16,407 nt of DNA from the NCBI GenBank assembly GCA_028684405.1, contig JAQUGA010000032.1, positions 1 through 16,407 on the forward strand. Direction: 5' to 3'. The first letter of the stretch is position 1. Each line of letters begins with the position of its first letter. The notes below the pieces were generated by a model. It was not told the DNA's origin. It ran no database searches and worked only from the letters and a program-made list of their open reading frames with translations. Positions 14,645 to 16,407 of the stretch are shown here, piece by piece. Source of the DNA: Bacteroidales bacterium. GTDB lineage: Bacteria > Bacteroidota > Bacteroidia > Bacteroidales > WCHB1-69. A program made the position numbers and the translations under genes.

Positions 14645-15619
14645 TCAATGAATAAAGAAAGCCTTTTCTGGTGAAAAATCCAAAAAGGGATATTTTTTTT
14701 CAAGAAATTCAATTTGCTGAATTATTTTTTGACAATGTGTTTTATAGGCTTCACTCTCCTTTAAAAACACTTTATGTTCCATCGCTTTTTTTATTTTCGA
14801 TATTTCTTGAATCATAAAAAGCGTCTCTTTTTCAAAATATCCTGTTGAAAAATGATCAAATATATAATTGATAGCCAAATGATTAGGATGTATCATGTCG
14901 TCGGCATAAAAACGATAATCACGCAAATCGTCCATCATAATTTCATAGGCGGGATAGTAATCTACAAATTCAAAATTATCTTTTAAAGCGTGACAAAGAA
15001 GGGTGAGAATAGCTTTGCTTTTTTGATTTTCGGCAAAACCGTCGGAAAGATATCGAACTGGACTCAGCGTAGTAATTATTTTTAAATTCGGATTCTGCTC
15101 TTTGAGTTTTTCAAAAAGTGAGTTGTAAATATTCAACGTTTGATTAAATTCAATATATGTTTTGTCGAAATAACTTGCTGGCAATTTATGACAATTGGCT
15201 ACAAGCTTATTCTGACTCTTTAAAAGATAAACATGAGCCGAACCAAATGTAATAAAAAGAATATTTGCACTTTTTAATGCCACAGAAGCACTCGTAATGC
15301 TTTGATTTATTTTCTCTATACTATTTTGTTTTACAGCATCCGAAAACCGACTGTGAAAATCAAAAGAATGCCATGCACCTTCATGTTCAAACAGATCAGT
15401 TTCTGAATATTGATTATTCTGAAGCAATATTTCTAAAGAGTTAGAAATAGAAATTGGATTATAAACAATTCCAAAAGGATTAATAATGGACTCAAACTTT
15501 AGTCTTTGCAGCTGATTTCCAATATTTTCCGTAAAACAAGAGCCCATAAAAAAGAGCTTGTCTTTTCCTTCTATTTTAAATTTTGAAGAAAAGCTATTTA
15601 AGGCTGTCCTAAATTCCAT
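14645..15619 (-). CDS. GSCFA-domain protein (SGNH-hydrolase-like)
   Basis: This is a 324-residue protein of the GSCFA family, widespread in Bacteroidota and related to SGNH/GDSL hydrolases. The N-terminus MEFRTALNSF and the defining motif MGSCFTENIG (residues 25-34; T replaces the A of the family name) place the probable nucleophile at S27. The block ITFGSAHVYLL and the late DDMIHPNH motif (about 240-247, Asp and His) supply the other expected hydrolase positions. An open frame extends to 15673, but the 18 extra residues do not look like the family, and a -7 promoter element lies within that extension, so 15619 is chosen. No signal peptide is seen. The substrate is not established; a carbohydrate or acyl ester is a guess. 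It is divergent from the terC-family gene. Confidence 0.85.
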   Translation of the reverse strand: MEFRTALNSFSSKFKIEGKDKLFFMGSCFTENIGNQLQRLKFESIINPFGIVYNPISISNSLEILLQNNQYSETDLFEHEGAWHSFDFHSRFSDAVKQNSIEKINQSITSASVALKSANILFITFGSAHVYLLKSQNKLVANCHKLPASYFDKTYIEFNQTLNIYNSLFEKLKEQNPNLKIITTLSPVRYLSDGFAENQKSKAILTLLCHALKDNFEFVDYYPAYEIMMDDLRDYRFYADDMIHPNHLAINYIFDHFSTGYFEKETLFMIQEISKIKKAMEHKVFLKESEAYKTHCQKIIQQIEFLEKKYPFLDFSPEKAFFIH

Positions 15620-15628
15620 TTTTTTAAA

Positions 15629-15636
15629 CAAAACTA
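15629..15636 (-). promoter_or_regulatory. Probable -7 promoter element of the GSCFA gene
   Basis: On the minus strand this reads TAGTTTTG, a perfect TAnnTTTG match 9 nt before the ATG at 15619. It argues for that ATG and against the upstream ATG at 15673. A -33 TTTG is not evident. Confidence 0.45.
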
Positions 15637-15773
15637 CATTATTTTTCTTTTCAGGTTTGTTTTTTATAAACACTTCCTCTATAATTTCTCATTATTTTCT
15701 TACAAATTCATAAAATAAACCCTATAGAGAAGGACTATTTGAAAAATTTCATCGCAAACAAAATTTAAAATAT

Positions 15774-15781
15774 TACTTTTA
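15774..15781 (+). promoter_or_regulatory. Weak candidate -7 element of the terC-family gene
   Basis: TACTTTTA matches TAnnTTTG except for the last base and is 13 nt before the ATG at 15795. No -33 TTTG is at proper spacing. Low confidence. Confidence 0.25.
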
Positions 15782-15794
15782 CCAAAAAAAATCA

Positions 15795-16407
15795 ATGAAC
15801 CATAATGAAATTCTGTTTTTTGGCGGATTTATTTTACTCGTCATTCTATTTTTAATTATCGACTTGGGTATTTTTGACCGCAAAGCTCACGTAGTTGGCA
15901 TTAAAGAATCTTTAATCTGGTCGATTATTTGGATTGCTTCTGCACTTCTGTTTTTTGTAATGCTCCGATTTTGGGGACACGAACTCCATGGATTGGAAAC
16001 CATGGAAGACATTAAAATGGTCTCTGACAAGTATAAACATGGGCTAGAACTTGATGGATTAAGCCTCAATGAGGCTTTGCAATTGTATAGAAACACTCTT
16101 TCCATAGAATTTATTACGGGTTATTTGATTGAAAAATCGCTAAGCATTGATAATATTTTTGTTTTCATTCTCATTTTTGCTTCCTTTGGAATTCCAAGCG
16201 AACACTACAAAAGAGTCCTTACATGGGGTATTATCGGTGCTGTTGTGATGCGTTTTATTTTCATTTTCGCCAGTGCTGCTCTAATTCAAAAATACGATTG
16301 GGTTTTATATATTTTTGGTGCATTTTTAATATTTACCGGACTCAAAATGTTTTTTACAAAGCATGAAAAAGAAAAAGACCCAAGCCAAAATATGATTGTA
16401 AAATGGC
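15795..16407 (+). CDS. TerC/Alx-family integral membrane protein, N-terminal part
   Basis: 204 codons are present and the frame is still open at the right edge. The protein begins MNHNEILFFGGFILLVILFL, followed by LIIDLGIFDRKAHVVGIKESLIW. It continues with further hydrophobic helices and the family hallmark FITGYLIEKSLSIDNIFVFILIF, which carries the conserved acidic and Asn residues of the translocation path. The next helices include WGIIGAVVMRFIFIFA and VLYIFGAFLIFTGLKMFF. Compared with shorter homologues, an extra hydrophilic stretch (about 65-98, HGLETMEDIKMVSDKYKH) lies between the second and third helix. TerC/Alx proteins are linked to manganese export and metal resistance, and some members help load metal on secreted enzymes. 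The start ATG is the first in frame and gives a membrane-inserting N-terminus directly. The gene is divergent from the GSCFA gene. Confidence 0.88.
   Translation, partial: MNHNEILFFGGFILLVILFLIIDLGIFDRKAHVVGIKESLIWSIIWIASALLFFVMLRFWGHELHGLETMEDIKMVSDKYKHGLELDGLSLNEALQLYRNTLSIEFITGYLIEKSLSIDNIFVFILIFASFGIPSEHYKRVLTWGIIGAVVMRFIFIFASAALIQKYDWVLYIFGAFLIFTGLKMFFTKHEKEKDPSQNMIVKW

Noticed and set aside
15620..15673. An 18-residue N-terminal extension of the GSCFA protein to an ATG at 15673.
   Set aside because: The extension (MFIKNKPEKKNNVVLFKK) is unlike the family N-terminus, while MEFRTA at 15619 matches it, and a perfect -7 promoter element lies inside the extension.

Overview
The window is about 16.4 kb of AT-rich, gene-dense chromosomal DNA from a member of the Bacteroidota, most likely a Bacteroidales/Marinilabiliales-type organism. 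The evidence is a GSCFA-family protein, a three-module PpiD-like foldase, an OmpA-like lipoprotein with the ASPEG motif typical of Bacteroidales, the almost complete absence of Shine-Dalgarno sequences, and repeated TAnnTTTG -7 promoter elements. The genus cannot be fixed from this sequence.

Layout. (1) 1-203, minus: 5' end of an acyl-CoA carboxylase carboxyltransferase gene, running off the left edge. (2) 321-4118, minus: a compact run transcribed mutY, rlmN, ade. The gap mutY-rlmN is 22 nt, and rlmN and ade share an ATGA overlap. (3) 4282-5020, plus: a TM2-domain protein overlapping a DUF2752 membrane protein, closed by a bidirectional hairpin terminator at 5102-5129. (4) 5150-11084, minus: an MFS transporter, fetA and fetB (very tight spacing), then fabD and a PpiD-like periplasmic foldase, the last two with promoter elements of their own. 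(5) 11251-12528, plus: a tandem universal stress protein with a secreted SPOR-domain protein 3 nt behind it. (6) 12550-14476, plus: an OmpA-like/TPR lipoprotein with its own full promoter and a textbook terminator. (7) 14645-15619, minus: a GSCFA-domain protein, divergent from (8) 15795-16407, plus: a TerC-family membrane protein running off the right edge.

Functionally this is mostly housekeeping: nucleobase salvage, DNA repair, rRNA/tRNA methylation, fatty-acid synthesis, envelope protein folding, metal export and envelope structure. No tRNA, rRNA, CRISPR array, insertion sequence, prophage, toxin-antitoxin pair or defence module was found. No gap between genes exceeds 300 bases; the longest are about 160-175 bases and hold promoters, terminators or AT-rich sequence.

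I did not find a convincing undescribed system. The points most worth a second look are the OmpA-like/TPR lipoprotein with a changed peptidoglycan-contact position, the mutY-rlmN-ade cluster of three adenine-acting enzymes, the MFS-FetAB operon, the TM2-DUF2752 pair, and the promoter motif set, which also helps to decide two start codons.
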